The notes below the pieces were generated by a model that was given only the letters and a program-made list of their open reading frames with translations, searched no databases and was not told the origin of the DNA. From Saprospirales bacterium (lineage in GTDB: Bacteria > Bacteroidota > Bacteroidia > Chitinophagales > Saprospiraceae), in NCBI GenBank assembly GCA_002698985.1, contig PAAY01000059.1:1-64000 (forward strand): a stretch of 64,000 bases of DNA. Direction: 5' to 3'. This document shows positions 35,946-46,761 of this stretch, piece after piece. How positions within the stretch are numbered: position 1 is the first letter of the stretch; every line of letters begins with the position of its first letter. Position numbers and translations under genes: made by a program.

Positions 35946-36824
35946 TTGAATCACTACAGCTGGATATACGTCGGAGATGCCGGGCATTCTCACAAAGTTG
36001 GCTTGTACCACAGCAGCAAGTCCGGCCATGTATTGATTTATGTCGGACGTAAAGTAGTGACCATTGACTTCCGGGTTTTTGAATCGAAAAAGTACACCTT
36101 CTTCATTGAGGACGAGTTGGTGCGGGTATGTCTGGAGCGCAAGGGCGATGAGATGTATTACACCTTTGAGATTGACAAAACTGCCGACACCCCCCGGAAC
36201 CGGGCTCGCCGCATCATCGAGCGAAAGTACCTGCGTCAGTTTCTGGTGGCCTTGAGTGTTTTTGTGGGACTGGTGCTTTTTGCAGCCTTGGTCTTGCCAT
36301 CCTTTTCTGAAAAGAGCGAGCTGAGCCGGGCAGAGGAATTGCTGGTCAAAGAAGGCAAAGAAACCATTGCCAGGATAACAGGCAGCCCTGAAGAAAACTC
36401 TTCGGTGCTCAAATACCAGTTCATCCAGGGAAACGACATCATTACAGGCCAGCTGGACCGTGCTGAAATCGCGAAACTCTCCCCCATGCCGGTCATCAAT
36501 GGTGATGAATTCGTGGTGCTTTACGTTCCGTCAAAACCGGAAATCAACACCCTCTACCTCAACCGGCCCACGGAAAAACAGATCAGCCGCTTTATGGAAC
36601 GAGCCGTTGAAAAGCACCTTAAACTGCATCCTGATGCGGCTCCTGAGGAAGTAAGCTGCATCGTTGGGGTAGCCTTTCTGCTTGGCGGTCTCGATGGCCT
36701 CGCCGACTTCTTTTACCAGGACCTGAACCCCGCCATGAATCCGGCCCACAATTCGTCCAGCTTTGGAAAGCTGACAAGCAGCCTCCCCTTCCGGAAAAAA
36801 GTAGAAAAGGATTGCGGACAGTAA
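35946..36824 (+). CDS. Hypothetical single-TM protein
   Basis: N-terminal beta-rich domain, one TM (FLVALSVFVGLVLFAALVLP). Confidence 0.7.
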   Translation: MNHYSWIYVGDAGHSHKVGLYHSSKSGHVLIYVGRKVVTIDFRVFESKKYTFFIEDELVRVCLERKGDEMYYTFEIDKTADTPRNRARRIIERKYLRQFLVALSVFVGLVLFAALVLPSFSEKSELSRAEELLVKEGKETIARITGSPEENSSVLKYQFIQGNDIITGQLDRAEIAKLSPMPVINGDEFVVLYVPSKPEINTLYLNRPTEKQISRFMERAVEKHLKLHPDAAPEEVSCIVGVAFLLGGLDGLADFFYQDLNPAMNPAHNSSSFGKLTSSLPFRKKVEKDCGQ

Positions 36825-36936
36825 AGATCCATCCTGGTCCTGGCTGATCATTTGCGCTCCTTTCGCAGGAAAAACAGCTCCGCCCAGCCCGTCCCATTTT
36901 GCTACTTTTGCTCTTCGAAAAAAAAACACGAAACCA

Positions 36937-37524
36937 TTGGACCACTTATCCCAGCACATTGAAGCATTGATCTTCGCAGCCGACACGCCGGTTAGTCTGG
37001 AAGAAATCCGGGAATGTCTGAACACGACCTTCGAGCACGAATTCTCCGAAGAAGAAATCACCCTGGCCATCGATGAAGTAAAAACCAGGTACCAACAGGA
37101 GCAATGCGCCATTGAGGTGGTTGAAATTGCCGGCGGATACCAGTTCATGACCAAGCCGGCCTACCACAATGTCATTGCTACCTGGCTGAAACAAACTACC
37201 AAACGCAGGCTTTCTCAGTCTGCCATTGAAACGCTTGCTATCATTGCCTACAAACAGCCCATCACCAAATCAGAGCTGGAGGCCATCCGCGGTGTGAGCT
37301 GCGATTACACCATTCAGAAACTTCTGGAGAAGGAACTTGTTTCCATCATTGGCCGGAGTGAGGGGCCGGGCCGGCCGTTGCTTTACGGAACCAGTGTGAA
37401 ATTCATGGATTACTTCGGGCTGAAGAGCATCAAAGACCTTCCTCAACCCAAAGATTTCAAGGAACCGGATAGCGAAATCGGCGAAAGGGCCCCGGTTGAG
37501 GAAGAAAAACGTGAAGAAGAATAA
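36937..37524 (+). CDS. scpB: Segregation and condensation protein B
   Basis: IEALIFAADTPVSLEEI; RLSQSAIETLAIIAYKQPITKSELEAIRGVSCDYTIQKLLEKELVSIIGRSEGPGRPLLYGTS. Confidence 0.95.
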   Translation: MDHLSQHIEALIFAADTPVSLEEIRECLNTTFEHEFSEEEITLAIDEVKTRYQQEQCAIEVVEIAGGYQFMTKPAYHNVIATWLKQTTKRRLSQSAIETLAIIAYKQPITKSELEAIRGVSCDYTIQKLLEKELVSIIGRSEGPGRPLLYGTSVKFMDYFGLKSIKDLPQPKDFKEPDSEIGERAPVEEEKREEE

Positions 37525-37530
37525 GCGCTT

Positions 37531-38040
37531 ATGGAACCGTTGGTAAACAGAGTGGCAAAAAGCGGATTGATCACCATTGATCTGGAGCAGTATTTTCCGA
37601 AGGAAGAAATTGCTGTTTTCGACCTGAAAGACCACCTCTTTCAGGGGCTTGTCCTTCGGGAAAAAGACTTCCGGGAAGCCGTCAATGCCCACGACTGGTC
37701 GCAATACAGTGACAAGGTGCTGCTGGTTTACTGTTCAGCCGATGCCATCATTCCCGTCTGGGCTTTCATGCTGGTGGCAAGTGCTGCGGCGCCCTTTGCC
37801 AGGAGCGTTTTCCAGGGCAGCCGGGAGGAATACCTCAAATTTGCTTTCTTGAAGGCACTGGAATCCATCGATCCGGAACAATATGCGGACAAACGAATCG
37901 TGATAAAGGGCTGCAGCAACAAACCCGTTCCACCAGCTGCCTATGCAGAGCTGACACGAAAATTGCAACCCGTAGTGAAAAGCATCATGTATGGCGAGCC
38001 ATGTTCAACGGTTCCGATTTTCAAAAAGAAGGTGACCTGA
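37531..38040 (+). CDS. DUF2480 family protein
   Basis: LVNRVAKSGLITIDLEQYFP, FQGLVLREKDFREAVNAHDWSQYSDKVLLVYCSADAIIPVWAFMLV. Confidence 0.85.
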   Translation: MEPLVNRVAKSGLITIDLEQYFPKEEIAVFDLKDHLFQGLVLREKDFREAVNAHDWSQYSDKVLLVYCSADAIIPVWAFMLVASAAAPFARSVFQGSREEYLKFAFLKALESIDPEQYADKRIVIKGCSNKPVPPAAYAELTRKLQPVVKSIMYGEPCSTVPIFKKKVT

Positions 38041-38098
38041 AACATCCGCAGACCTCCTTTTCTCAACAAGCATTTTCGACAGGAAAAAACGAAATCAA

Positions 38099-38998
38099 AT
38101 GCGCAATGCCCTGAAATTCATCCTCTTTTTCGTCGCAATAAGCGGCACCATTCTCTTGTTTACCGCCACCGATGAAAACGACCCCGGGCTCCAGATCTCA
38201 CCGCGCAATTTTATCATTCCCACCGTTGATCCCACCATGGATTACTGGTTCGCCAATGAACGGGTACCCGTTGACAATTTCGATGTAAGGGAAAGATTGG
38301 AAAGGGAGTTCATCGTGAACACCTACCGGCATTCAAACACCATTCTGAACATCAAAAAGAGCCGGCGCTTTTTTGCTGTCATAGAGCCCATTCTGAAGGA
38401 GTATGGCATTCCTGAAGATTTCAAATACACCGCAGTTGCCGAAAGCGATTTCCGCAATGCCACCTCGCCAGCCGGCGCACGGGGCGTCTGGCAATTGATG
38501 AAAGGCACTGCCCGGGATTACGGCCTGGAGGTCAACGACTATGTGGACGAGCGCCTGCACCTCGAAAAAGCAACCAGGGTGGCTTGCGAGCACCTCAAAG
38601 ATTATTATTCGAAATTCGGCAGTTGGACCCTGGCCGCTGCGGCTTACAACATGGGCGCCAGCGCCCTCAGCAAAGAACTTGAAAGACAGGGCGCCGAATC
38701 TTATTACGATCTGAACCTCAGCGAGGAAACCAATCGCTATATCTTACGGCTGGTGGCCATCAAATACGTTTTGATGAATCCCGGTCATTTCGGTTTTGAA
38801 ATAGAAGAGGAAGAGACTTACCCACCGCTGGACAATTACGCCGTGGTAGAAGTGGATACCACCATTTCGAACCTGGGTGATTTTGCCAGGCAGTTTGGCG
38901 TCAGCTATCGTATGTTGAAGATTTACAACCCCTGGCTGAGGTCATACACCCTCCCGAACAAGAGCGGCAAGCAATACGAGATCAAAATTCCGAAGTAA
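38099..38998 (+). CDS. Lytic transglycosylase domain protein (MltD-like)
   Basis: YGIPEDFKYTAVAESDFRNATSPAGARGVWQLMKGTARDYGL; AAAAYNMG. Confidence 0.93.
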   Translation: MRNALKFILFFVAISGTILLFTATDENDPGLQISPRNFIIPTVDPTMDYWFANERVPVDNFDVRERLEREFIVNTYRHSNTILNIKKSRRFFAVIEPILKEYGIPEDFKYTAVAESDFRNATSPAGARGVWQLMKGTARDYGLEVNDYVDERLHLEKATRVACEHLKDYYSKFGSWTLAAAAYNMGASALSKELERQGAESYYDLNLSEETNRYILRLVAIKYVLMNPGHFGFEIEEEETYPPLDNYAVVEVDTTISNLGDFARQFGVSYRMLKIYNPWLRSYTLPNKSGKQYEIKIPK

Positions 38999-39028
38999 GG
39001 CAAGAAAGCCCGGATAGTCGGGCGAGCT

Positions 39029-39940
39029 TCATACCGTAAGCAGGGCCGCACCAAACACCCCTGCACTGTCTCCCAGTTTTGGCTTCAGAAATGGCGTGGC
39101 CAGCCGGTCATTGAAAATGTGCTTTGCCACTTCGAAAGGACCCCTATCATAGAGCAGTTCGATATTGCCCAAACCTCCGCCAATGACAATGGCATCGGGA
39201 TCGATGATGTTGATGACCCGTGCCACCGCCATTCCGAAAAAATGGAGCAGCCTTTCCATGGTCATCTGCGCCGCTTCTTCTCGCCCTCGCTCGAATCGCT
39301 TTACGATTTCTGCCATGGGCAGCTCTTCGCCAGTCAGCGAGGCATAGTATTTCGACAAGGCAGGTCCTGAAATGACCATTTCAGTACAGCCGGAATGGCC
39401 GCAGTAGCAAGGCCCACCGCTTTCATCCAGAAAGTTGTGCCCCCACTCGCCGCCGATGCCATGCAGGCCGCTGAGCACTTTGCCGCCCACCACGATGCCG
39501 GAACCCGTACCTGTGCCCATGATAATTCCCCAAACCACATTGGCATTGGGTACTTTCTCACGGACAATGCCGAGTTTGGTTTCTGCCAGCGCAAAGCAGT
39601 TGGCATCATTGGCCATTCTGAGCGGTATTCCGAGCACGGCCTCGAGATCGGACTTCAGGTATTGGCCATTCAGGCAGGTGGTGTTGGAGTTTTTGAGCTT
39701 TTGGGTTTGGGGGTCCAGCGTGCCGGGGGTACCTATGCCGATGATCTCAGGCCTTACCCCCACGTGCGTTGTCATGCTTTCCACCAACTTCTGAATTTGG
39801 TTGAGAATGTGCTGGTAGCCTTTCTCCCGTTCTGTTGGCAGGCGCATGCGCGCCAACACGTTCAAGTCTTCGAATGTATCAAAGACAACTCCTTCTATTT
39901 TGGTTCCACCCAGATCGATGCCCCAATACGGACCGCTCAT
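39029..39940 (-). CDS. ROK family sugar kinase-like protein
   Basis: YWGIDLGGTKIEGVVFD; GTGTGSGIVVGGKVLSGLHGIGGEWGHNFLDESGGPCYCGHSGCTE. Confidence 0.94.
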   Translation of the reverse strand: MSGPYWGIDLGGTKIEGVVFDTFEDLNVLARMRLPTEREKGYQHILNQIQKLVESMTTHVGVRPEIIGIGTPGTLDPQTQKLKNSNTTCLNGQYLKSDLEAVLGIPLRMANDANCFALAETKLGIVREKVPNANVVWGIIMGTGTGSGIVVGGKVLSGLHGIGGEWGHNFLDESGGPCYCGHSGCTEMVISGPALSKYYASLTGEELPMAEIVKRFERGREEAAQMTMERLLHFFGMAVARVINIIDPDAIVIGGGLGNIELLYDRGPFEVAKHIFNDRLATPFLKPKLGDSAGVFGAALLTV

Positions 39941-39955
39941 TTTTTCAAATTTTTA

Positions 39956-39977
39956 TTGCCAAAGATTGGCAAATGTA
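39956..39977 (-). promoter_or_regulatory. Inverted repeat TTGCCAA-AGA-TTGGCAA overlapping -7 box TACATTTG of ROK gene
   Basis: 7-bp perfect arms; CAAATGTA on + strand at 39970-39977. Confidence 0.55.
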
Positions 39978-40093
39978 CAGATTGGAAACTTGCCCGGCCA
40001 ATGACCGAATGCAAGTGAAATTGCAGCTCAGAAATTGCAGAATGAAAGCAAAAGCCTACATAACTTGCTGGCCGAACACATTCCTCGAAGAAA

Positions 40094-41377
40094 ATGAAAA
40101 CCAAAAAGCAGGTCATCGAAGATTTCAGGCAGCATGTCAACTCCGGCAAGGTTGCTTTTTACGAAAAGTACAACATGGACCTCGTCATGGGCAGGCGAGA
40201 AGGCATCCGCTTTTGGGATGCTGAAAATGACAAAAGCTACATCAACCTGCATTGCAATGGAGGGGTGTTCAACCTGGGGCACCGCCACCCGGAAATCATC
40301 AGCACTTTGCAATCAGCACTGGAGCTGTATGACATCGGCAATCACCACCTCATCAGCTCGGCAAGGGCCGAGGCCGCCCGGCTGCTGTCCGACCTGATGC
40401 CCGGTGACCTGAACTATGTGGTATTTGGCGTGAGCGGCGGAGAGGCAACTGATACTGCTATAAAAATTGCCAGGGGATACACCCGTCGAGAAAAAATTAT
40501 CTCGGCAAAAGGGGGCTACCACGGCCACACCGGCCTGGCCCTTGCCACCGGCGATGAAAAATACCGCCTGCCCTTCGGCAAGCAATTACCGGGCTTTGTC
40601 CAGGTGCCTTTTGGCAATATTGACGAACTGAAAAAAGAGATCAATCAGGACACAGCAGCGGTTATTTTGGAAACCATCCCGGCCACCCTCGGCATGCCCA
40701 TCCCTTCGGTTGAATACATGAAAGGAATCAGACAGCTCTGTGATGCCAACGGCACTTTGCTGATATTGGATGAGGTGCAATGCGGACTGGGTCGCACCGG
40801 CCGTCTGTGGGCCTTTGAACACTACGATATTGTTCCGGACATCGTCGTATTGGGCAAAGGACTTTCGGGAGGCATTTACCCAATATCAGCCACGGTGATC
40901 AGACAGCCACTTGAGCAGGTATTCCACAAGGATCCATTTATCCATATTTCCACATTTGGCGGGTCAGAGCTGGGGTGCCAGGTAATGAAAAAAGTGCTGG
41001 AAATTTCTTCGGAAAATTCATTTCTGAACCATGTGAATACCATCGCAGAGGCGGTAAAGGAAAAACTGGAAGTGCTCATTGACAAGCATCCCCGGTTTTT
41101 CATGGGAATACGCCAAAAAGGATTGATGGCAGGACTGAAATTAAAAGATGAATTGTGTGGGCCGCTTTTGACCAAAACTGCTTTCGACCAGGGCTTACTA
41201 CTGGTGTATGCCAACAATGATAAAAGCGTGTGCCAGTTTTTGCCACCACTCATTACGACGGAAGAAGAGCTGGATGAGATCATCCCCAAACTGGACAGAG
41301 CCATGCAGGAAGCCCAAAAACTCAAGCCCCTGCTGAAGGTGAAGAATTTTTTCGGAAATATGTTCTCCAAAGGTTAA
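40094..41377 (+). CDS. Class III PLP-dependent aminotransferase
   Basis: NCxGGVFNLGHRHPEI-type start; LLILDEVQCGLGRTGRLWAFEHYDIVPDIVVLGKGLSGGIYPISA with PLP lysine. Confidence 0.93.
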   Translation: MKTKKQVIEDFRQHVNSGKVAFYEKYNMDLVMGRREGIRFWDAENDKSYINLHCNGGVFNLGHRHPEIISTLQSALELYDIGNHHLISSARAEAARLLSDLMPGDLNYVVFGVSGGEATDTAIKIARGYTRREKIISAKGGYHGHTGLALATGDEKYRLPFGKQLPGFVQVPFGNIDELKKEINQDTAAVILETIPATLGMPIPSVEYMKGIRQLCDANGTLLILDEVQCGLGRTGRLWAFEHYDIVPDIVVLGKGLSGGIYPISATVIRQPLEQVFHKDPFIHISTFGGSELGCQVMKKVLEISSENSFLNHVNTIAEAVKEKLEVLIDKHPRFFMGIRQKGLMAGLKLKDELCGPLLTKTAFDQGLLLVYANNDKSVCQFLPPLITTEEELDEIIPKLDRAMQEAQKLKPLLKVKNFFGNMFSKG

Positions 41378-41388
41378 CCGGAACAGCT

Positions 41389-42294
41389 ATGAAAATTGAC
41401 CAGGATTTGATCCGCAAATTTGAGGAACAACTGGACCCCCAGAACATTGAAGCCTCAGGCATCCCGGCAAAGCTGGTGGGGTTTGGCGAAATATCATCGA
41501 TCATAGCGCTGCAGGATTTGCCGGGCATGGTACTGAAGCGTATGCCCATGTTCCCGGATGTTGCTTCAGCTGAAAACTACCTGAATACTTACCGCGAATA
41601 TTGCAGTCTTCTGAATGCCGCCGGGTTGAAGTTGCCGGCAGATGATACCGCCATCATAAAAAAGTCTGAACGCCTGACCGTACTGTATTTTGCCCAGCAA
41701 AAGTTTCTTCCGGAACAAATCGGGAACAAAGTTTTGAAAAGCCTTGAAAAAGCTGAGCTGGAGCAATTCATAGAGCGAGTCATCGCTGCCATATATAGCG
41801 TATGGAGATTCAATAAAAGCCAGGATAAATACCAATTGGCCATCGATGCCCAGATTTCCAACTGGGCGTATGTCGTTGATAAAAATGAGCTGTATTACAT
41901 CGACACCTCAACCCCATTGTTCAAAATTGACGGCATTGAACAGCTCGACCCGGAGTTGATCCTGACCAGTGCACCCTCATTTGGCAGAGCAATTATCAGA
42001 AAGTTTTTCCTGGCAGATGTCATGAATCGCTATTACGACGAAAAATCCGTCAACGTGGACCTGGTAGCCAATCTGTACAAAGAAAAGTTAGCGAATTTGG
42101 TTCCGCTCTTTATTGAGAAGATCAACGAACGCAGTTCTGGCAAATTAACTGAAGAGGAAGTAGCTGCTTATTACAAAGAGGACAATTTCATCTGGGCTTT
42201 GTTTTTATCGCTTCGCAAAATTGACCGCTGGCTTCACACATACCTATATCGCAAACAATATCAGTTTATCCTCCCCGGCAAAATTGAGCGGTGA
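41389..42294 (+). CDS. Uncharacterised protein with kinase/APH-fold-like motifs
   Basis: GFGEISSIIALQDLPGMVLKRMP (loop + Lys), LAIDAQISNWAY (Dx4N-like), YYIDTSTP (DFG-like). Confidence 0.6.
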   Translation: MKIDQDLIRKFEEQLDPQNIEASGIPAKLVGFGEISSIIALQDLPGMVLKRMPMFPDVASAENYLNTYREYCSLLNAAGLKLPADDTAIIKKSERLTVLYFAQQKFLPEQIGNKVLKSLEKAELEQFIERVIAAIYSVWRFNKSQDKYQLAIDAQISNWAYVVDKNELYYIDTSTPLFKIDGIEQLDPELILTSAPSFGRAIIRKFFLADVMNRYYDEKSVNVDLVANLYKEKLANLVPLFIEKINERSSGKLTEEEVAAYYKEDNFIWALFLSLRKIDRWLHTYLYRKQYQFILPGKIER

Positions 42295-42304
42295 TGGCAA
42301 ATAA

Positions 42305-42340
42305 AAATGCCGGCGCTGAATATGATCAACACCGGCATTT
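42305..42340. terminator. Hairpin between convergent genes
   Basis: AAATGCCGG...CCGGCATTT. Confidence 0.75.
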
Positions 42341-42410
42341 CTAAATTAGTCGCAATAATTCCAGGTTTCAACACCAGGAGGAGCAGTGCGCTTTTCGATC
42401 TGAGTACAGA

Positions 42411-43772
42411 TCAGTTAAACAGGTATTTGTTGTTTGATTCAATTGCTTCCTCCGTTTCCTTATCCATCTCATGCTGGAAGAAAAAGTGTTTTTCGAACGC
42501 CGGTTCCAGATCATTAAACCAGGTTGCTTCCGGATCATATTTTGCGAAGAAGGGTCTTCCTACCCAATTAGGGTTTCGGCCCTGAATGAAGCGAAGGACA
42601 AAAACCTTTTGACCTGCGATTTTCTGTACGCCCAGAACCTCCACTTTTCCGGGTGTGCAGGACATGCTGGGACCACGTACGGTTCTGCAAATCCCGCTGA
42701 CTTTTCTGTATGCTTGCCGGAATATCTCCCAGGTTTCTTCCAGTGGTATCTCAAAATAGTGTTGAGCACCCGTATCGCGTTCGACAAACATGTAATATGG
42801 AATCATATTCATGTTGACCTGCTGCCGCCACATTTTAGACCACAGATTTGCATTGTCGTTAATATGCCGCAAAACTGGCGATTGCGTGCGGATTTGCGTG
42901 CCGGTAGCGAGGATGCGCTCAACAGCCTTTTGCACAGCTTCAGTGCTCAATTCCACAGGATGGCTAAAATGAGCCATAAAGCTTACATTGAAGCCTTTAT
43001 CAACCAACTCCCTGAATATGCCCAGCATTTCATCAGCATCGGCATCGGTCGTGAATTTATAGGGCCAGTATGCCAGTGATTTTGAGCCAATTCGAATGGT
43101 CTGGATATTGGTATTGTGTGTACCATCCAAAAATGGTTCGAGGTATTTCCTGAATACCCTCGCTTTCATGATCATGGGGTCGCCGCCAGTAAACAAGAGG
43201 TCGGTAACTTCATGGTGTTGCTGCAGGTATTTTACAAGCAAGTCCGTTTCCTTCATGGCAAATTTCAGCTCATCAATGCCGGTAAACTGGGGCCACCTGA
43301 AACAAAAAGTGCAATAGCTATGGCATGTTTGGCCAGAGCTTGGGAAAAACAATACTGTTTCGCGGTATTTGTGTTGCACACCCGTCAGCCTTTGCCCGTT
43401 GAAAACCGGAACATTGAGCTTCATTTGCCCGGCAGGATGTGGATTTAATTCGGTTCTGATTTGGTTGGCCACGGTCCTGACTTCCAGCTTGCCCGCTCCG
43501 TTTTTCAGCGTTTCAGCCATCAGATTATAATGTTCCTCAACCAGCATGTCTCTATGTGGAAAAGTCAACCTGAAAATTGGGTCATCTTGGTAATTGTCCC
43601 AATTGATCAATTCATCCAGGACATAGTTGCTTACCTTAAAAGGAAAAACGTTACCCACAACTTCAATGTCAAAAAGCTCCTGCTCGCTTAGTCTGTTCAT
43701 GTACTCAATACTCCTGAAGTTGTGCAATGAGTAAGCCTTGTACTTGTGTGGTAGTAAATTGTTCATGATCAA
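42411..43772 (-). CDS. KamA-family radical SAM protein (lysine 2,3-aminomutase-like)
   Basis: GQTCHSYCTFCFRWPQF (CxxxCxxC), VTDLLFTGGDPMIM, LRHINDNANLWSKMWRQQVNMNMIPYYMFVERDTGAQHYFEIPLEETWEIF. Confidence 0.88.
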   Translation of the reverse strand: MIMNNLLPHKYKAYSLHNFRSIEYMNRLSEQELFDIEVVGNVFPFKVSNYVLDELINWDNYQDDPIFRLTFPHRDMLVEEHYNLMAETLKNGAGKLEVRTVANQIRTELNPHPAGQMKLNVPVFNGQRLTGVQHKYRETVLFFPSSGQTCHSYCTFCFRWPQFTGIDELKFAMKETDLLVKYLQQHHEVTDLLFTGGDPMIMKARVFRKYLEPFLDGTHNTNIQTIRIGSKSLAYWPYKFTTDADADEMLGIFRELVDKGFNVSFMAHFSHPVELSTEAVQKAVERILATGTQIRTQSPVLRHINDNANLWSKMWRQQVNMNMIPYYMFVERDTGAQHYFEIPLEETWEIFRQAYRKVSGICRTVRGPSMSCTPGKVEVLGVQKIAGQKVFVLRFIQGRNPNWVGRPFFAKYDPEATWFNDLEPAFEKHFFFQHEMDKETEEAIESNNKYLFN

Positions 43773-43798
43773 GAAGCGTTTAGTAAATTGTCGAACTC

Positions 43799-43851
43799 AC
43801 TGCAAAAAATCATTTTTCATGGTGCCACCATGAGAAATGAAAGTTTGCAGT
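43799..43851. repeat. 53-bp near-perfect palindrome upstream of the KamA-like gene
   Basis: ACTGCAAAAAATCATTTTTCATGGTG-C-CACCATGAGAAATGAAAGTTTGCAGT, 26-bp arms with 22 matching positions. Confidence 0.85.
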
Positions 43852-43944
43852 ACATTTAGTGTTAGCCATTAGCGAAGTGGGGTAATTTAACAAAAAATCG
43901 CCATCTAAAAAAGCAAGATTCAACTTGCTGATCATCGAAAATAA

Positions 43945-43980
43945 GAGAGGGCCGCCCATCATTTGATGAGTGGCCCTCTC
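43945..43980 (-). terminator. gyrB terminator hairpin
   Basis: GAGAGGGCC...GGCCCTCTC then TTATTTT on minus strand. Confidence 0.8.
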
Positions 43981-44004
43981 CGGCTCAATTTGTACTTCAG
44001 CTAT

Positions 44005-46056
<2,052 letters not shown>

Positions 46057-46414
46057 TCAAAAACCCGCGAGGGCCTCCATTTATGCCCCCTCAAAGTGAG
46101 AGCCTTCTGCCTCTAAAAATACCCCTTCTGCAAAAAGTCCTAACTATTCTGAAAACCAGTCCTCAATAGCTAAAGCCAATTTCAAATACTTTGGTTAAAT
46201 CACCATGGAAAGACAGGGTGGATTGGGTGGTGATACCGAACCCCGAAATCCTTCGGGGTTGGGCTCCAAACCGCTTCTTTTCAAGCATATCTTTTTAGTT
46301 CGGAACAACCTTCACAAGGTGCTTATTCTCCTTGCTGAATGGGCTATCAATTTATCCGGTTTAATCAAATTTTTAATAAAATCCGGACAATTGACAAAAA
46401 ACACATCTAAAAAC

Positions 46415-46446
46415 TTGACGATGTGGAGCTTATTGCAATATCTTTG
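46415..46446 (+). promoter_or_regulatory. Promoter TTG-N21-TATCTTTG in intergenic region
   Basis: TTG 46415-46417, TATCTTTG 46439-46446, directed to the AT-hook gene about 315 nt downstream. Confidence 0.55.
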
Positions 46447-46761
46447 GTCTCACTTTTGAAATACCAATTATCAACCCTATCGTATAGCACCCTGTTTATT
46501 CTTTGTATTATTCTTCCCGACGGGGATAAGCACCTGAAACACTTATTAACAGCCACGTGAACAATGCTTTGGTTTTTCCGTAAACAAAGCGACTACATAA
46601 TCAAAGTCCCGAAACATCTTTTGAAAACGAATAAGAATGAAAGCCCTGAAGGCAATCGTGCTTTTAAATTCAATTCGCACGGAAGTCCTTCAGAAAACGT
46701 CTTGAAGTTTTTCCCAAATTACAAGACGATCAACCACAACCATTAACAAAATTATCGGAAC

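Noticed and set aside
39007-39023. GCCCG-GATAGT-CGGGC considered as another copy of the palindromic element
   Set aside because: Only shares the generic C/G-rich arm pattern; sits between convergent genes and is better explained as a weak terminator.
43860-44004. Intergenic sequence between kamA and gyrB considered for tRNA
   Set aside because: No cloverleaf could be drawn; hairpin is the gyrB terminator.
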